Positions 34,494 through 44,621 are shown, counted from the stretch's first letter. The stretch: DNA of 64,000 nucleotides from Methylotuvimicrobium sp018830325 (GCF_044788715.1 NZ_CP173170.1:434001-498000), one strand, 5' to 3'. Notes: generated by a model not told the origin, from the letters alone. Translations and numbers: made by a program.

Positions 34494-35093
34494 ATGAGTC
34501 AAGTCGATTTTTTTCCAATACGACTCAAGCAAGGCGATGCGTTGCTCGTGGTCGACATTCAGAACGATTTTTTGCCGGGCGGAGCGTTGGAGGTTGCCGA
34601 CGGCGATAAAATCGTTCCGGTCGTAAATGCTTATATCGAACGGTTCATGCGTAGTCACTTGCCGGTTTTTGCGACACGCGACTGGCATCCTAGCCACCAT
34701 GGTTCATTCGCCGATCAAGACGGTCCTTGGCCAGTTCATTGCGTTGCCGATTCGAAAGGCGCAGAGTTTGCTCCCGGCTTAGTTCTCCCGGAGACTGTCC
34801 CCATTGTGTCCAAAGGCGATACGGCCGAGGCGGAAGGCTATTCGGCCTTTGAAAATCCGGAATTCGAGCGCCGACTGAATAACGCTTCGATACAGCGTTT
34901 GTTTGTGTGCGGCATTGCGACCGATTATTGCGTTTTGCAGACGGTACGCGATGCACTTAAACTCGGCTATAGGGTGTTTTTGTTACAAGATGCGCTAGCG
35001 GCCGCGAACGTATATCCACAAGACGGTTTAGAGGCCGAACGAATGATGGCGGACAAAGGCGCTCGTCTTATTACATTGGACGAATTAGCATGA
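34494..35093 (+). CDS. pncA: Nicotinamidase PncA
   Basis: A 199-residue amidohydrolase converting nicotinamide to nicotinate for NAD salvage. The catalytic triad is Asp21 (LLVVDIQNDFLPGG), Lys107 (VSKGDTAEAEGYSAF) and Cys146 (CGIATDYCVL). The metal-site motif TRDWHPSHHGSF is intact, as is the cis-peptide Ile-Ala region. It overlaps pncB by four bases (ATGA), so the two successive enzymes of the pathway are co-translated. The gene directly follows pcm. Confidence 0.96.
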   Translation: MSQVDFFPIRLKQGDALLVVDIQNDFLPGGALEVADGDKIVPVVNAYIERFMRSHLPVFATRDWHPSHHGSFADQDGPWPVHCVADSKGAEFAPGLVLPETVPIVSKGDTAEAEGYSAFENPEFERRLNNASIQRLFVCGIATDYCVLQTVRDALKLGYRVFLLQDALAAANVYPQDGLEAERMMADKGARLITLDELA

Positions 35094-36427
35094 TTGCTCG
35101 CGATGCTTTATTAACCGACCTTTATCAATTGACGATGCTTCAGGGCTATTATCGGCATGCGATGACAGAGACTGCAGTATTCGAGTTTTTTGTGCGTAAG
35201 TTACCGGAAAGTCGAAATTTTCTGGTTGCGGCGGGGTTGGAGCAAGTCCTCGATTTTCTCGAAAATCTGCGGTTTAGCCAAGCCGAAATCGATTGGCTTA
35301 GCACTACCGGATATTTTAAGACGGATTTTCTGGATTATCTGGCCGAGGCAACATTTACCGGGGATGTCGACGCGATGCCGGAAGGCACCGTGTTTTTTCC
35401 GAATGAACCGATTTTGAGAGTTATAGCGCCATTTCCTGAAGCACAATTGGTAGAGAGCCGTGTAATCAACTTGTTGCATTTTCAAACGCTGATTGCATCG
35501 AAGGCCGCGCGTTCGGTTTTGATGGCTGGAGATAAGCTATTAGTCGATTTCGGTTTTCGGCGCGCGCATGGCGCCGAGGCCGGCGTTTTGGCGGCAAGAG
35601 CGAGTTATTTGGCCGGTTTTAGCGGGACGGCAACGGTTTGCGCCGGTCGGCAGTTCGGCATACCTATTTACGGTACGATGGCGCATTCGTTCGTGCAGGC
35701 ACACGACGATGAAAGCGATGCTTTTCTACGCTTTGCCGAAGCTAATCCCGATAATGTCGTATTATTGATCGATACCTACGATACCGAGGCCGGCGCGAAA
35801 AAAGTCGTGGCTCTCGCGCCCAAATTACAAGCGGCCGGGATAAGGATCAAAGGCGTGCGCTTAGATAGCGGTGATCTTGCCGAGCATGCGCATAACGTCA
35901 GAAAAATACTCGATGAAGGCGGTTTGCGAAAAGTCACGATTTTTGCGAGCGGCGGCATCGACGAATATCAACTCGAAGCTTTTCGTTCGCGGCAAGCGCC
36001 GATCGACGGATACGGCATTGGCACGTATTTAGATACCTCGGCGGATGCCCCTTACCTGGATTGTGCGTATAAATTGCAGGAATACGCCGACGTGCCTAGA
36101 CGCAAACGCTCTGAAGGCAAGGCGACTTGGCCGGGGCGAAAACAAGTGTATCGCCACTTCGATCTTGACGGAGTCATGATCGGCGATACAATCGCTGTAG
36201 ACGATGAAGTTTGCGACGGTAAACCGTTATTGCAGCCAGTCATGCAAAACGGTCGCCAGATTACCGGAATGCAGCGGTCGCTTGAGCGTATTCGCCTCGA
36301 AACGCAAGGCCAATTGCATACGCTGCCCGGCAAATTGAAGTTATTGACGCGCGAAGAAAATTATCCGGTCGTTATTTCAGATGCCCTGAAGCATCTTGCG
36401 CAACGTGTCGACGAAGGTTATTCATAA
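35090..36427 (+). CDS. pncB: Nicotinate phosphoribosyltransferase PncB
   Basis: A 445-residue enzyme joining nicotinate to PRPP to give nicotinate mononucleotide. Family motifs are LLTDLYQLTMLQGYYRHAMT at the N-terminus, VDFGFRRAHGAEAGVLAARA, the substrate loop GTMAHSFVQAHDDESDAF, and the phosphate-binding GIRIKGVRLDSGDLAEHA and FASGGIDEY. It is complete. With the preceding pncA it forms a two-step nicotinamide salvage route. Confidence 0.96.
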   Translation: MIARDALLTDLYQLTMLQGYYRHAMTETAVFEFFVRKLPESRNFLVAAGLEQVLDFLENLRFSQAEIDWLSTTGYFKTDFLDYLAEATFTGDVDAMPEGTVFFPNEPILRVIAPFPEAQLVESRVINLLHFQTLIASKAARSVLMAGDKLLVDFGFRRAHGAEAGVLAARASYLAGFSGTATVCAGRQFGIPIYGTMAHSFVQAHDDESDAFLRFAEANPDNVVLLIDTYDTEAGAKKVVALAPKLQAAGIRIKGVRLDSGDLAEHAHNVRKILDEGGLRKVTIFASGGIDEYQLEAFRSRQAPIDGYGIGTYLDTSADAPYLDCAYKLQEYADVPRRKRSEGKATWPGRKQVYRHFDLDGVMIGDTIAVDDEVCDGKPLLQPVMQNGRQITGMQRSLERIRLETQGQLHTLPGKLKLLTREENYPVVISDALKHLAQRVDEGYS

Positions 36428-36442
36428 AGGTTATTTTTAACA

Positions 36443-37012
36443 ATGAGTTCGCATGGTCAATCGCCTAATCCGCAAGGCAAAGGATTGCTTCCTGTGCTTG
36501 ATGCTTTATATACCGTTACCAGAGGCCTCAATGTCCCGGCCAAGCCTTTAAACCGGATTGCCGATGAGCTATTTACCTCGTTATTCGTATTGAGTAGCGC
36601 CATTAAATTCAAACCGGTGCTTGGTCAATGTTATTGGCTTTATCGTAAGCCGGACGGCTATCGCTTATCTTTGATCGCGCCGGAGCAATGGCCGGAGGCA
36701 CAATCAGGCCTCTATGTCGGGCAATGCGAATTACAAAACGATCTGACTTGGTCGCTGGAGTTATCGGAGGAGTGTCTCGGTAATTCGGTGTTGATGGTCG
36801 AAATAGCAAGGCAACGTGAAGATTTCGACCGGCAATTGCAAGTATTTGACCGCATCGAGGAGGCCTTACCCACCTATAGCGAAACCTTGCCGTTTTATGC
36901 TCGGGTATTGGCTTCGGGGTTGGCATGTTCGCTCGGGCAATCGATGTATAAACGTGGGATCAAAGGCTTAAGTTACAGTCAAATACAATGGAGCGAGATA
37001 GCAAATCTTTAG
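36443..37012 (+). CDS. DUF2452-like protein of unknown function
   Basis: A 189-residue soluble protein whose start, SPNPQGKGLLPVLDAL, and central CYWLYRKPDGYRLSLIAPEQ match what I recall of DUF2452 proteins, which have no known function. No signal peptide, membrane helix or catalytic motif is visible. It begins 15 bases after pncB and so may be the last gene of the pcm-pncA-pncB unit. A terminator-like hairpin follows at 37112-37143. Confidence 0.7.
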   Translation: MSSHGQSPNPQGKGLLPVLDALYTVTRGLNVPAKPLNRIADELFTSLFVLSSAIKFKPVLGQCYWLYRKPDGYRLSLIAPEQWPEAQSGLYVGQCELQNDLTWSLELSEECLGNSVLMVEIARQREDFDRQLQVFDRIEEALPTYSETLPFYARVLASGLACSLGQSMYKRGIKGLSYSQIQWSEIANL

Positions 37013-37111
37013 GTACTAAAAGGCGTTTCGGGCAGAGGGTGGTAATGAATCCACTTCAACACTTCATTGACTGTTTTCGTTGTTTGAAGGGTATTGATGC
37101 GCGGAGAGATT

Positions 37112-37143
37112 AAAGCCAAGGCCGCGTAGGCTTTGTTTTTTTT
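37112..37143 (+). terminator. Probable rho-independent terminator after the DUF2452-like gene
   Basis: AAAGCC pairs with GGCTTT around a loop containing AAGGCCGCGTA, followed by G and eight T. An alternative longer pairing (GGCCGCG with CGCGGCC) spans the T run. It lies 100 bases after the stop at 37012, between convergent genes. Confidence 0.6.
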
Positions 37144-37203
37144 CGCGGCCTCGGCAAGCAATGGGGTCGAGTTTCATAAGCGGTAATGGTTAGGCCGGTT
37201 CAA

Positions 37204-37917
37204 TTAACAACGGAAATTAGCACTTAACCGGCCATAGGTTAAGGACGGTAATAGGGCGCTGTCAATTACATCGATTATCTCTTCGCAGCCGATGACTTCA
37301 TTGTCGTTTTCGAGAATATGATGAGCCAAGCGGTTGATGGCGTACCAATGGCTGGGGTCTTCGATAAAGCGGAACGCGGCCAGGAACAACTCGTTTAATT
37401 TTTTACAACGTTTATCTTGAGTTGCTATTAAAGCTTCCAGATATTCGTCAACTTTTTCGAGATCGGAGGTGCCGCCATAATATCTCAGGGCTTCGACATT
37501 GACTAAGCGAGGATTGAATGTTTCATTATCCCGTTCCGCGACATATTTCGCTTCAGCCAGTGGGCCGGCCAAGAGGTTGATGATGTCGGCTTCATAAGCT
37601 AGCTGATAGGCGTGGCTTTCGTGATCGGAAAAATAGCCGCTGCTTTCGATTACCGAGAGGGGCAGGCTGTGAATCAGATTTCCACCCTCGACGGTAGCAA
37701 CCCAATTTGAATGCGGTAGCTTTTTTAGACGATCGGTTTCGGGTGTCGAGGCGCACAAGCCGCCGAATGTTATTTGGAAGTAAACAGGCGGTAGATTCTT
37801 TTGTCGGTTGCACAAGTAAATTGCCGCGGCATGACCGGCTTCATGAAATGCGGTTTGTTGGACAAGTTGTCGGTGTTTTAATGGTATCGGTTCGTCTATT
37901 TGGTAGTTTCGTTTCAT
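37204..37917 (-). CDS. Stand-alone FtsH-peptidase-like (M41-type) zinc metalloprotein
   Basis: A 237-residue protein from the ATG at 37917, which has CGGGGATTACC before it. HEAGH (residues 25-29) is the zinc and catalytic motif of M41 peptidases. Further on, LLAGPLAEAKYV and GGTSDLEKVDEYL (Asp152) mirror FtsH's LGGRAAE and TGASNDLEKAT, where the Asp is the third zinc ligand. There is no AAA+ ATPase domain and no membrane helix, so this is the peptidase module alone. Substrate recognition must come from elsewhere. Known relatives are mostly annotated as hypothetical; activity is inferred from the conserved metal site. Confidence 0.72.
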   Translation of the reverse strand: MKRNYQIDEPIPLKHRQLVQQTAFHEAGHAAAIYLCNRQKNLPPVYFQITFGGLCASTPETDRLKKLPHSNWVATVEGGNLIHSLPLSVIESSGYFSDHESHAYQLAYEADIINLLAGPLAEAKYVAERDNETFNPRLVNVEALRYYGGTSDLEKVDEYLEALIATQDKRCKKLNELFLAAFRFIEDPSHWYAINRLAHHILENDNEVIGCEEIIDVIDSALLPSLTYGRLSANFRC

Positions 37918-37950
37918 GGTAATCCCCGAGTGGAAAAAATGCGATAACAC

Positions 37951-38615
37951 TATCGCATAATTGAGGAGTATCTTGAATAAGCTGAGGCGTTAAGAAGCGT
38001 ATTTCAAGAGCCGGAGTCATTGTATTAGTACTAAGGTACTATTTGAATGTGTCATATTGCCGCGCGACAATATGTCGCAGTCTTTGGCAAGGCTTTTGCT
38101 AAGTAACATTGGTTTGTCTAGCGTTTAGTCTAACTATCGATTTCCGATGTGCAATATTTTATGGTGTTAATTTATCTACAGGCATTGTAAATAAAGGAAG
38201 TTCACTTAGCGAAGGATTACAACAGCGTTGTTCTAGATCATTTATTGACTAGAAACGATTGGGTGAAGGGGTTGTGGCACTTCACGCAAAATGCGGCAAA
38301 TGCCCTAGTTTTTCAACTCCGCTGACTGCTTTTTGCTTGGGTCTCGGCACTAATAATGCCCTGAAACAACGATCCTTGAAGCAGGTTATGTTACTCGCAT
38401 GATTGGGCGACGGCGCCGAAATCCGACTAGCAAAGGTTATATGTGGCAATTAATCGGATATACAATTTGAATTGCCGTGCTCTAGCATGTCTAAGATTAA
38501 AGTAAAAACTTTCCAAATTCCTATAAACCAAGTGTCTATATCTATCGATGCGGTCAATTCAAATGAGCAAGTGTACATTTGCGGGTTTATTTTTGCTAAA
38601 CCCTAGCCGATATCA
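37951..38615. other. Intergenic stretch upstream of lhr
   Basis: No gene, tRNA or clear repeat is visible in these 665 bases. Reading frames are short on both strands. It must contain the divergent promoters for the M41-like gene and for lhr, but I cannot assign -35/-10 boxes with confidence. Confidence 0.4.
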
Positions 38616-41600
38616 GTGACCGACTCTTTGTCTGCCTTTCATCCGGTCGTGGCCGACTGGTTTATCGAGCGTTTCGGACAGCCGTCGGAAGCCCAGGTTC
38701 GTGCTTGGCCGGCGATTCAAAGCGGGGCGTCGACATTAATCGCCGCGCCGACTGGTTCCGGTAAAACCTTGGCCGCTTTTTTGGCCGTAATCGATCAATT
38801 GGTTAAACAGGGTATCGAAGCGCCGTTGCCCGATGAAACGCGAATTTTATATATATCGCCGCTCAAGGCCTTATCGAACGACATTCATAACAATCTGGAA
38901 GAACCGTTGACCGGTATCGGTATGGCGCTTCTCGAAGCGGCTTTGCCGGATATCGTGATCCGCGCCCAGGTCCGCACCGGCGATACCTCGCAAGCCGAAC
39001 GCGCGGCAATGAGACGTTTCCCGCCTCATATCCTGGTCACGACTCCGGAATCATTATATTTGTTGCTGACTTCGGAATCTGGTCGCGAGATGCTGAAATC
39101 GGTGCGTAGCGTCATCGTCGACGAGATACATGCCTTGGCCGGCAACAAACGCGGCGCACATCTCATGCTGTCACTGGAAAGGTTGACGCAGTTGACCGAA
39201 ACAGAACCGGTCCGCATCGGTTTATCGGCAACGCAAAAACCCCTCGACGGTATCGCCCATTATTTAATAGGCAACCGGGCCGAGCCTTGCACGATTATCG
39301 ATACCGGCCATGTCCGCCGCCGCGATCTCCAAATCGAAGTAACCGGCTCGCCGCTCGAAGCGGTCATGGCCGGCGAAGTGTGGACCGAAATCTACGACCG
39401 TCTCGAACAATTGATCGCCGAACACAGCACCACGCTGATTTTCGTCAACACGCGGCGCCAAGCGGAACGAGTAGCAGCCGCGCTAGCCGAGCGGCTCGGT
39501 GAAGAAGCGGTCACCTCGCATCACGGCAGTCTCGCGAAAGAGCATCGCCTGAATGCCGAGCAACGTCTCAAACAAGGCCGGTTGAAAGCGCTGGTCGCGA
39601 CCGCCTCGCTCGAACTCGGTATCGATATCGGCGATGTCGATCTGGTTTGCCAGTTGGGCTCGCCGCATTCGATTTCGGCATTTCTGCAGCGGGTCGGCCG
39701 TTCCGGTCACCGTTTGGGGGCTACACCGAAAGGCCGATTGTTTCCGTTGTCGCGTGACGATTTGCTCGAATGCAGTGCGTTGCTCTACGCGGTCGGACAG
39801 GATTTACTCGATACGATACGGATCCCTAAGCATCCCTTGGACGTGCTGGCCCAACAAATCATCGCCGAAGTCGCTTGCCGCGAATGGCGCGAAACCGAAC
39901 TGTATCAGGCTTTTCGCAGGGCCTGGCCGTACCGGGAATTGACCGAGACGGAATTCAAAGCCGTCGTCAAAATGCTCGCCGACGGATTTCATACCCGGCG
40001 CGGCCGGCGTAGCGCCTATCTGCACCGAGATGCCGTTCACGGTATGCTGCGTCCCCGAAAAGGCGCGCGCTTGACCGCATTGCTGAATGGCGGCGCGATT
40101 CCCGATTTATTCGATTACGATGTTATATTGCAACCGGAAGGCCTATTCGTCGGTACGCTCAACGAGGATTTCGCGTTCGAAAGCCTGCCCGGCGATATTT
40201 TTCAGCTCGGCAACAATTCCTACCGATTGCTCAAAGTCGAGCAGGGCAAGGTTCATGTCGAAGACGCGCATGGGCAACCTCCGAATATTCCGTTCTGGTT
40301 CGGCGAGGCGCCGGGGCGAAGCAACGAGCTGTCCGAGGCCGTCTCGGGCTTGTCCGAAAATATCGATCGCTTACTCGAACAGGGCGAGGGTGCCGCCTAC
40401 CGTTATCTGATCGACCTGGCGCTGCCGCATGCCGCCGCCGAACAGCTATCGCAATATTTAGCCGCATCGAAGGCCGCGTTGACGGTATTGCCGACGCTAA
40501 ACACGATCGTGTTCGAACGTTTCTTCGACGAAACGCAAGACATGCATTTCGTGATTCATTCGCCTTTCGGCTCAAGAATCAATCGGGCTTGGGGATTGGC
40601 GCTACGCAAACGCTTCTGCCGCAAATTCAATTTCGAATTACAGGCCGCCGCGGGCGAAGACAATATCGTTTTATCGCTTGGGCCGACGCACAGTTTTCCG
40701 TTGAACGAGCCGGCCGGCTATTTGAAAACTTCGACCGTAAAAAACGTATTGATACAGGCCTTGCTGGCCGCACCGATGTTTCCGACGCGATGGCGCTGGG
40801 TAACCAATACCGCACTCGCGGTACCGCGCAACCGAGCAGGCAAAAGAGTGCCTGCACAATTTCAGCGCAACAATGCCGAGGACTTGATTGCGGTGATTTT
40901 TCCGGATCAATTGGCCTGTTTCGAAAACATCGCCGGAGACCGCGAAATACCGGATCAACCTTTGGTCAATCAGGCCTTGTGGGATTGTCTGCACGAATTG
41001 ATGGATATCGACGGGCTCGAAGCCCTGTTGGATGGTATAGAAAGCGGGCGGATCAAGATTGTAGCGAGGGATTTGAGCTCGCCGTCGCCTATGGCGCAGG
41101 AAATTCTTAACGCTCGGCCTTACGCCTTTTTGGACGACGCGCCGGCCGAGGAAAGAAGGACCTTGGCGATTCAACAACGCCGCTTTGCTAACCCCGAAGA
41201 AGCCGCTGAAATCGGCAGGCTCGATCCGGCCGCGATCGCGCGCGTCCAGCTTGAAGCCTGGCCAGAAGCCAATACCGCCGATGAATTGCACGATGCAATG
41301 GTCGTACTCAGTTTTATCGGCGCCGGAGAATGCTCTACGGCTCAACAACCTTTGTTTGAACAACTATGTCAAGCCCGCCGTGCGACAGAGTTGGTGCTGC
41401 CGCAAGGAAGTCGAATCCGTGTTGCGGCCGAACGTTTGTATGAATTTCAGTTGATGTTTCCAGGGATAGCAGCGCAGCCGCTAATTCAAGCCGTGGATGC
41501 CGATCCCAAGTTATCGGCGGAAATCGCTCTGCAAAACATCATGCGTAGCCGTCTGGAAGGCTTAGGGCCGGTAACTGTAGATAATTTGGCTGCTTCGCTG

Positions 41601-42860
41601 GAGCTGTCCGCGTCACAAATCGAACAGGCGCTTGCCGCATTGGAACAGCAAGGCTTTGCAATACAAGGCCGGTTTAGTCACGACACCGCGCAGTCCGAAT
41701 GGTGCGAGCGCGGTCTGTTGGCTCGGATTCACCGCTACACACTCAAACAATTACGCAATGAGATACAGCCGGTCGCGCAAGCCGACTTCATGCGTTTTTT
41801 ATTTCACTGGCACGGCCTGGACGAACCGCGAGAAGGTGAGGCAGCGTTGGAAAAAGTCTTGCTGCAATTGGAAGGCTGCAGTTTGCCGGCCGCGGTTTGG
41901 GAAACCGAAATTCTGCCGAAGCGCCTCAAGCCTTATTTTTCATCGCAGTTGGATCAGTGTTGCGGAACCGGGCGTTTTGTTTGGTTACGTTTGAAATTCA
42001 AGGCACCTGCCAAATCGCCAAGGCCGGCCGGTAAGGCTACCTCGATTGCGTTGATTGCCAGGGGGCATATTCCCTATTGGCGCGTCTATGCGCCGCTGCC
42101 GGATTACAGCGATGTTGAGCTATCGAGTGGCGCGCAAAAAGTCCACGCGGTTTTGAAAGGCTGGGGTGCGAGTTTTTTCCAAGAATTGGCCGATGAAACC
42201 GGTTTGTTGAATGCGCAAGTGCATGAAGCGATCGGTGAACTGGTCGCGGCTGGATTGATTACTTCGGATACTTTTCAAGGTTTGCGCATCTTAATTCAAA
42301 CCGCTGCAGTCCGTCAACGGCGCAGCCGGCGTTATCCGGCGTACGATACCTCTGCGACCTCCGGGCGTTGGTCGTTGTTGCGTCCGATACAGAAAGCCGG
42401 TGACGATTCATTCGAACCGGTCGAGCATATCGCACGTGTATTGCTGAACCGCTACGGTGTGGTGTTTCGCAAAGTGCTCGATAACGAAGAAGGCATTCCA
42501 TCCTGGCGTGAATTGTTGTATGTGTATCGTCGCCTCGAAGCGCGGGGCGAAGTTCGCGGCGGCCGTTTCGTGCAGGGGATGGCCGGCGAACACTTCGCGT
42601 TGCCGCAAGCGATCCCGATGTTGCGTGATAGCCGCAAGAAAGCGAAAGCTGGCGAATTGATCGCGATCAGCACAGCCGACCCGCTCAATCTGACCGGCAT
42701 TGTCGGTAGCGGCGATCGGCTGGGAGCACAGGCCGCAAATCGGTTGCTTTACCAAGACGGCGTATTGCTGGCGTCGTCCAAAAAAAACGACGTGGTTTTT
42801 GTCGGGACGGTTGAACCCGAACAGGAATGGCAGTATAAAACAGCCTTATTGCGAAAATAA
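38616..42860 (+). CDS. lhr: Large ATP-dependent helicase Lhr
   Basis: A 1414-residue superfamily 2 helicase. Walker A is AAPTGSGKTLAAF (residues 43-55), the DEAH-like box is VDEIHAL (168-174), and motif III is SATQKPLDGIAHYL. Motif VI is FLQRVGRSGHRLGATPKGRL, followed by the winged-helix and Lhr-core region and a long C-terminal extension. That is the full-length Lhr form (E. coli 1538 residues) rather than the short ligase-associated form. It translocates on single-stranded DNA and unwinds RNA-DNA hybrids. The GTG start at 38616 has no strong ribosome-binding site, so the exact start is uncertain. Confidence 0.94.
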   Translation: MTDSLSAFHPVVADWFIERFGQPSEAQVRAWPAIQSGASTLIAAPTGSGKTLAAFLAVIDQLVKQGIEAPLPDETRILYISPLKALSNDIHNNLEEPLTGIGMALLEAALPDIVIRAQVRTGDTSQAERAAMRRFPPHILVTTPESLYLLLTSESGREMLKSVRSVIVDEIHALAGNKRGAHLMLSLERLTQLTETEPVRIGLSATQKPLDGIAHYLIGNRAEPCTIIDTGHVRRRDLQIEVTGSPLEAVMAGEVWTEIYDRLEQLIAEHSTTLIFVNTRRQAERVAAALAERLGEEAVTSHHGSLAKEHRLNAEQRLKQGRLKALVATASLELGIDIGDVDLVCQLGSPHSISAFLQRVGRSGHRLGATPKGRLFPLSRDDLLECSALLYAVGQDLLDTIRIPKHPLDVLAQQIIAEVACREWRETELYQAFRRAWPYRELTETEFKAVVKMLADGFHTRRGRRSAYLHRDAVHGMLRPRKGARLTALLNGGAIPDLFDYDVILQPEGLFVGTLNEDFAFESLPGDIFQLGNNSYRLLKVEQGKVHVEDAHGQPPNIPFWFGEAPGRSNELSEAVSGLSENIDRLLEQGEGAAYRYLIDLALPHAAAEQLSQYLAASKAALTVLPTLNTIVFERFFDETQDMHFVIHSPFGSRINRAWGLALRKRFCRKFNFELQAAAGEDNIVLSLGPTHSFPLNEPAGYLKTSTVKNVLIQALLAAPMFPTRWRWVTNTALAVPRNRAGKRVPAQFQRNNAEDLIAVIFPDQLACFENIAGDREIPDQPLVNQALWDCLHELMDIDGLEALLDGIESGRIKIVARDLSSPSPMAQEILNARPYAFLDDAPAEERRTLAIQQRRFANPEEAAEIGRLDPAAIARVQLEAWPEANTADELHDAMVVLSFIGAGECSTAQQPLFEQLCQARRATELVLPQGSRIRVAAERLYEFQLMFPGIAAQPLIQAVDADPKLSAEIALQNIMRSRLEGLGPVTVDNLAASLELSASQIEQALAALEQQGFAIQGRFSHDTAQSEWCERGLLARIHRYTLKQLRNEIQPVAQADFMRFLFHWHGLDEPREGEAALEKVLLQLEGCSLPAAVWETEILPKRLKPYFSSQLDQCCGTGRFVWLRLKFKAPAKSPRPAGKATSIALIARGHIPYWRVYAPLPDYSDVELSSGAQKVHAVLKGWGASFFQELADETGLLNAQVHEAIGELVAAGLITSDTFQGLRILIQTAAVRQRRSRRYPAYDTSATSGRWSLLRPIQKAGDDSFEPVEHIARVLLNRYGVVFRKVLDNEEGIPSWRELLYVYRRLEARGEVRGGRFVQGMAGEHFALPQAIPMLRDSRKKAKAGELIAISTADPLNLTGIVGSGDRLGAQAANRLLYQDGVLLASSKKNDVVFVGTVEPEQEWQYKTALLRK

Positions 42861-42985
42861 AAGAGCGACCGGCGATTTAGAGTGGCCCCTCATAGGCTGA
42901 GGCTCATGAGTATCTAAGCGCGCTTATTTGAGCTCTTCTAAATTTGTAATCAATTGATATCAACTTAACCGTTGAGGAGGTTGCA

Positions 42986-43564
42986 ATGTCCGAGCAAGAA
43001 ATCGATCTGTTTTTTCGGGAGATGGCCGATGTGGTTCCGCTGAGAACACCCGGCAAGACGACAACAAAAAGCGGAAGTACGGTTACCCCCGGCCAGCAAT
43101 ACCGCCGGCAACAAGCGCAGTATTCGAAAGAAGATATTGATGGCCCGCTATCGCTGGTCCTCAGAAAACCGCTGGCTGCCGATGCGTGGATAACTTACAA
43201 GCGGGACGGCATACAAACCGGTGTCTATAAAAATCTTAGACTCGGCAAATATCCGTTGGAAGCAACGCTGAATCTGTTCCGTAAAACCCCTTCCGAAGCC
43301 CGGGACGAATTACTGCAATTCGTGCACGAATGTCAAGACTGCAATATTCGTAGCGTATTGCTCGTTTTCGGACGCGGACGAAACACCGATGCCACATTGA
43401 AAAGCTATTTGGCGCAATGGTTGCCGGAAATGGAGCAAGTACAAGCCGGCCACACCGCACTGAAACAACACGGCGGCATCGCGGCCGTTTATGTATTGCT
43501 GCGCAAGAGCGAACAGCTTCGTAGCGAAAACCGCGAGCGTCACGCCGCGCGTTTGGGCGGGTAG
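42986..43564 (+). CDS. smrA: Smr-domain DNA endonuclease SmrA
   Basis: A 192-residue protein with a DUF2027/SmrA-like N-terminal part and a C-terminal Smr domain. The glycine motif is VLLVFGRGRN (residues about 124-133). The LDLHG box of many Smr proteins is replaced by LRLGKYPLEA, as in the SmrA/YdaL subgroup. Family members nick DNA or cut RNA. A strong GAGGAGG lies before the ATG (TTGAGGAGGTTGCAATG). It reads in the same direction as lhr, 126 bases downstream. Confidence 0.88.
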   Translation: MSEQEIDLFFREMADVVPLRTPGKTTTKSGSTVTPGQQYRRQQAQYSKEDIDGPLSLVLRKPLAADAWITYKRDGIQTGVYKNLRLGKYPLEATLNLFRKTPSEARDELLQFVHECQDCNIRSVLLVFGRGRNTDATLKSYLAQWLPEMEQVQAGHTALKQHGGIAAVYVLLRKSEQLRSENRERHAARLGG

Positions 43565-43729
43565 TTTCGCAAGTTTAACCATGAAGCACATGAAGTTAAT
43601 GAAGTATTTTATGAGATTACCTAAATAGTCCTGCTAATCTTTCGGGTGAGCTAAAGCTCTACACAAACGAATGGCAATCTATTGAATTAAAATATTATTC
43701 TTCATGATTATTTTCGTGGTGAATGCTTT

Positions 43730-44206
43730 TTATGGAGTGAAACCTTTTTCCTTGACTCTAACCCAGGCGCCGGATTCTAGATGCAACAGAAAGAGCTTGC
43801 CGATGTAATAGACGAGCAAGCCCGAAACGGCCGGGCGTAATAACAGCGATCCGGTTGATGCGGAAAGGGGGGTATAGCCTCTAACATATTTGATTAGATA
43901 ATGGCTGATCCAATCATAATGGGCACCCCCGAGTATCGCTGTGACGGTGATTTTGATTTGATGATCGGAAAATGACAGGCCGTAGATTTTGCAGAGGTCG
44001 TCCATTAGTTTTGCCAGTAAGCTGCCGACTGCAATTTGGCCGGCTAGGGGGCCGGGAATAAAGCCGATGCCGCTTGCGATCAAGGTATATTTATTGAGTA
44101 CCCGTTGCGCCTTTGCTTTTTTTGCCGAGCGTTTTTTTCGGCGGGGGAGTTGGTTAGGTTTGTAGAGTGGAATTTTTTCGTTATCGGGAGTATCTGTTAC
44201 AGCCAT
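43730..44206 (-). CDS. DUF697-like small membrane protein
   Basis: A 158-residue protein with a basic N-terminal region (LPRRKKRSAKKAKAQR). Hydrophobic stretches follow at about 42-65 (IASGIGFIPGPLAGQIAVGS) and 118-140, and the central motif LMDDLCKIYGLSFSD resembles the M-x-x-x-L-x-x-x-Y-G pattern of DUF697. That domain occurs in YcjF-type membrane proteins of unknown role. AGGAACAA precedes the ATG at 44206. The family assignment is by resemblance only. Confidence 0.6.
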   Translation of the reverse strand: MAVTDTPDNEKIPLYKPNQLPRRKKRSAKKAKAQRVLNKYTLIASGIGFIPGPLAGQIAVGSLLAKLMDDLCKIYGLSFSDHQIKITVTAILGGAHYDWISHYLIKYVRGYTPLSASTGSLLLRPAVSGLLVYYIGKLFLLHLESGAWVRVKEKGFTP

Positions 44207-44513
44207 TGTTTGTTCCTTTTGGGCCCGTTTTTTCAGCGACTCCTAAGTAGTAAAGAGTCTTTTGAGGTCCTTTTTAACAGTTAACGTCAATGTTCTGCAA
44301 CTTTGTTGTTCAACGGAATCGGGTTTGCCTGTCAAAAATATGACGGAGTGTTGGAATCTGAATTGTCAGCACCGATTTTCGGTGAATTGTGGGAGCTCCT
44401 CTATGATACGCGGAGTATACATGTCCGCAGTCAGAGTCGGCACTCCCATTTTTGGTCTCCCATTTTAAACGGGACAGATTGACTTTTCGTTAAGCGGATT
44501 AATCGAACTGCTG

Positions 44514-44563
44514 GCTGAGCGGAGTCGAAGCCAATTGCCTTGTTCGCTTCGACGCCGCTCAGC
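44514..44563. repeat. Dispersed palindrome (TGAGCGGAGTCGAAG type)
   Basis: GCTGAGCGGAGTCGAAGC at 44514-44531 pairs with GCTTCGACGCCGCTCAGC at 44546-44563, with one mismatch in 18. TGAGCGNAGTCGAAG palindromes are a common dispersed unit in many bacterial genomes. It sits in the 415-base gap before rhlE, which otherwise shows no gene. A short frame at 44262-44468 has no family features. Confidence 0.65.
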
Positions 44564-44621
44564 GAACAAGGCTCAAACCGTCCCGGCTTAAGTGGGTAGC
44601 CCCATTTTTTAACGAATGGTG

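Noticed and set aside
37787..37800. RfaH ops-like string GGCGGTAGATTCTT on the plus strand
   Set aside because: It lies antisense inside the M41-like gene, with no long surface-polysaccharide operon downstream. The core match is short and expected by chance; a similar GGCGGTAGTTT at 50434 is equally misplaced.
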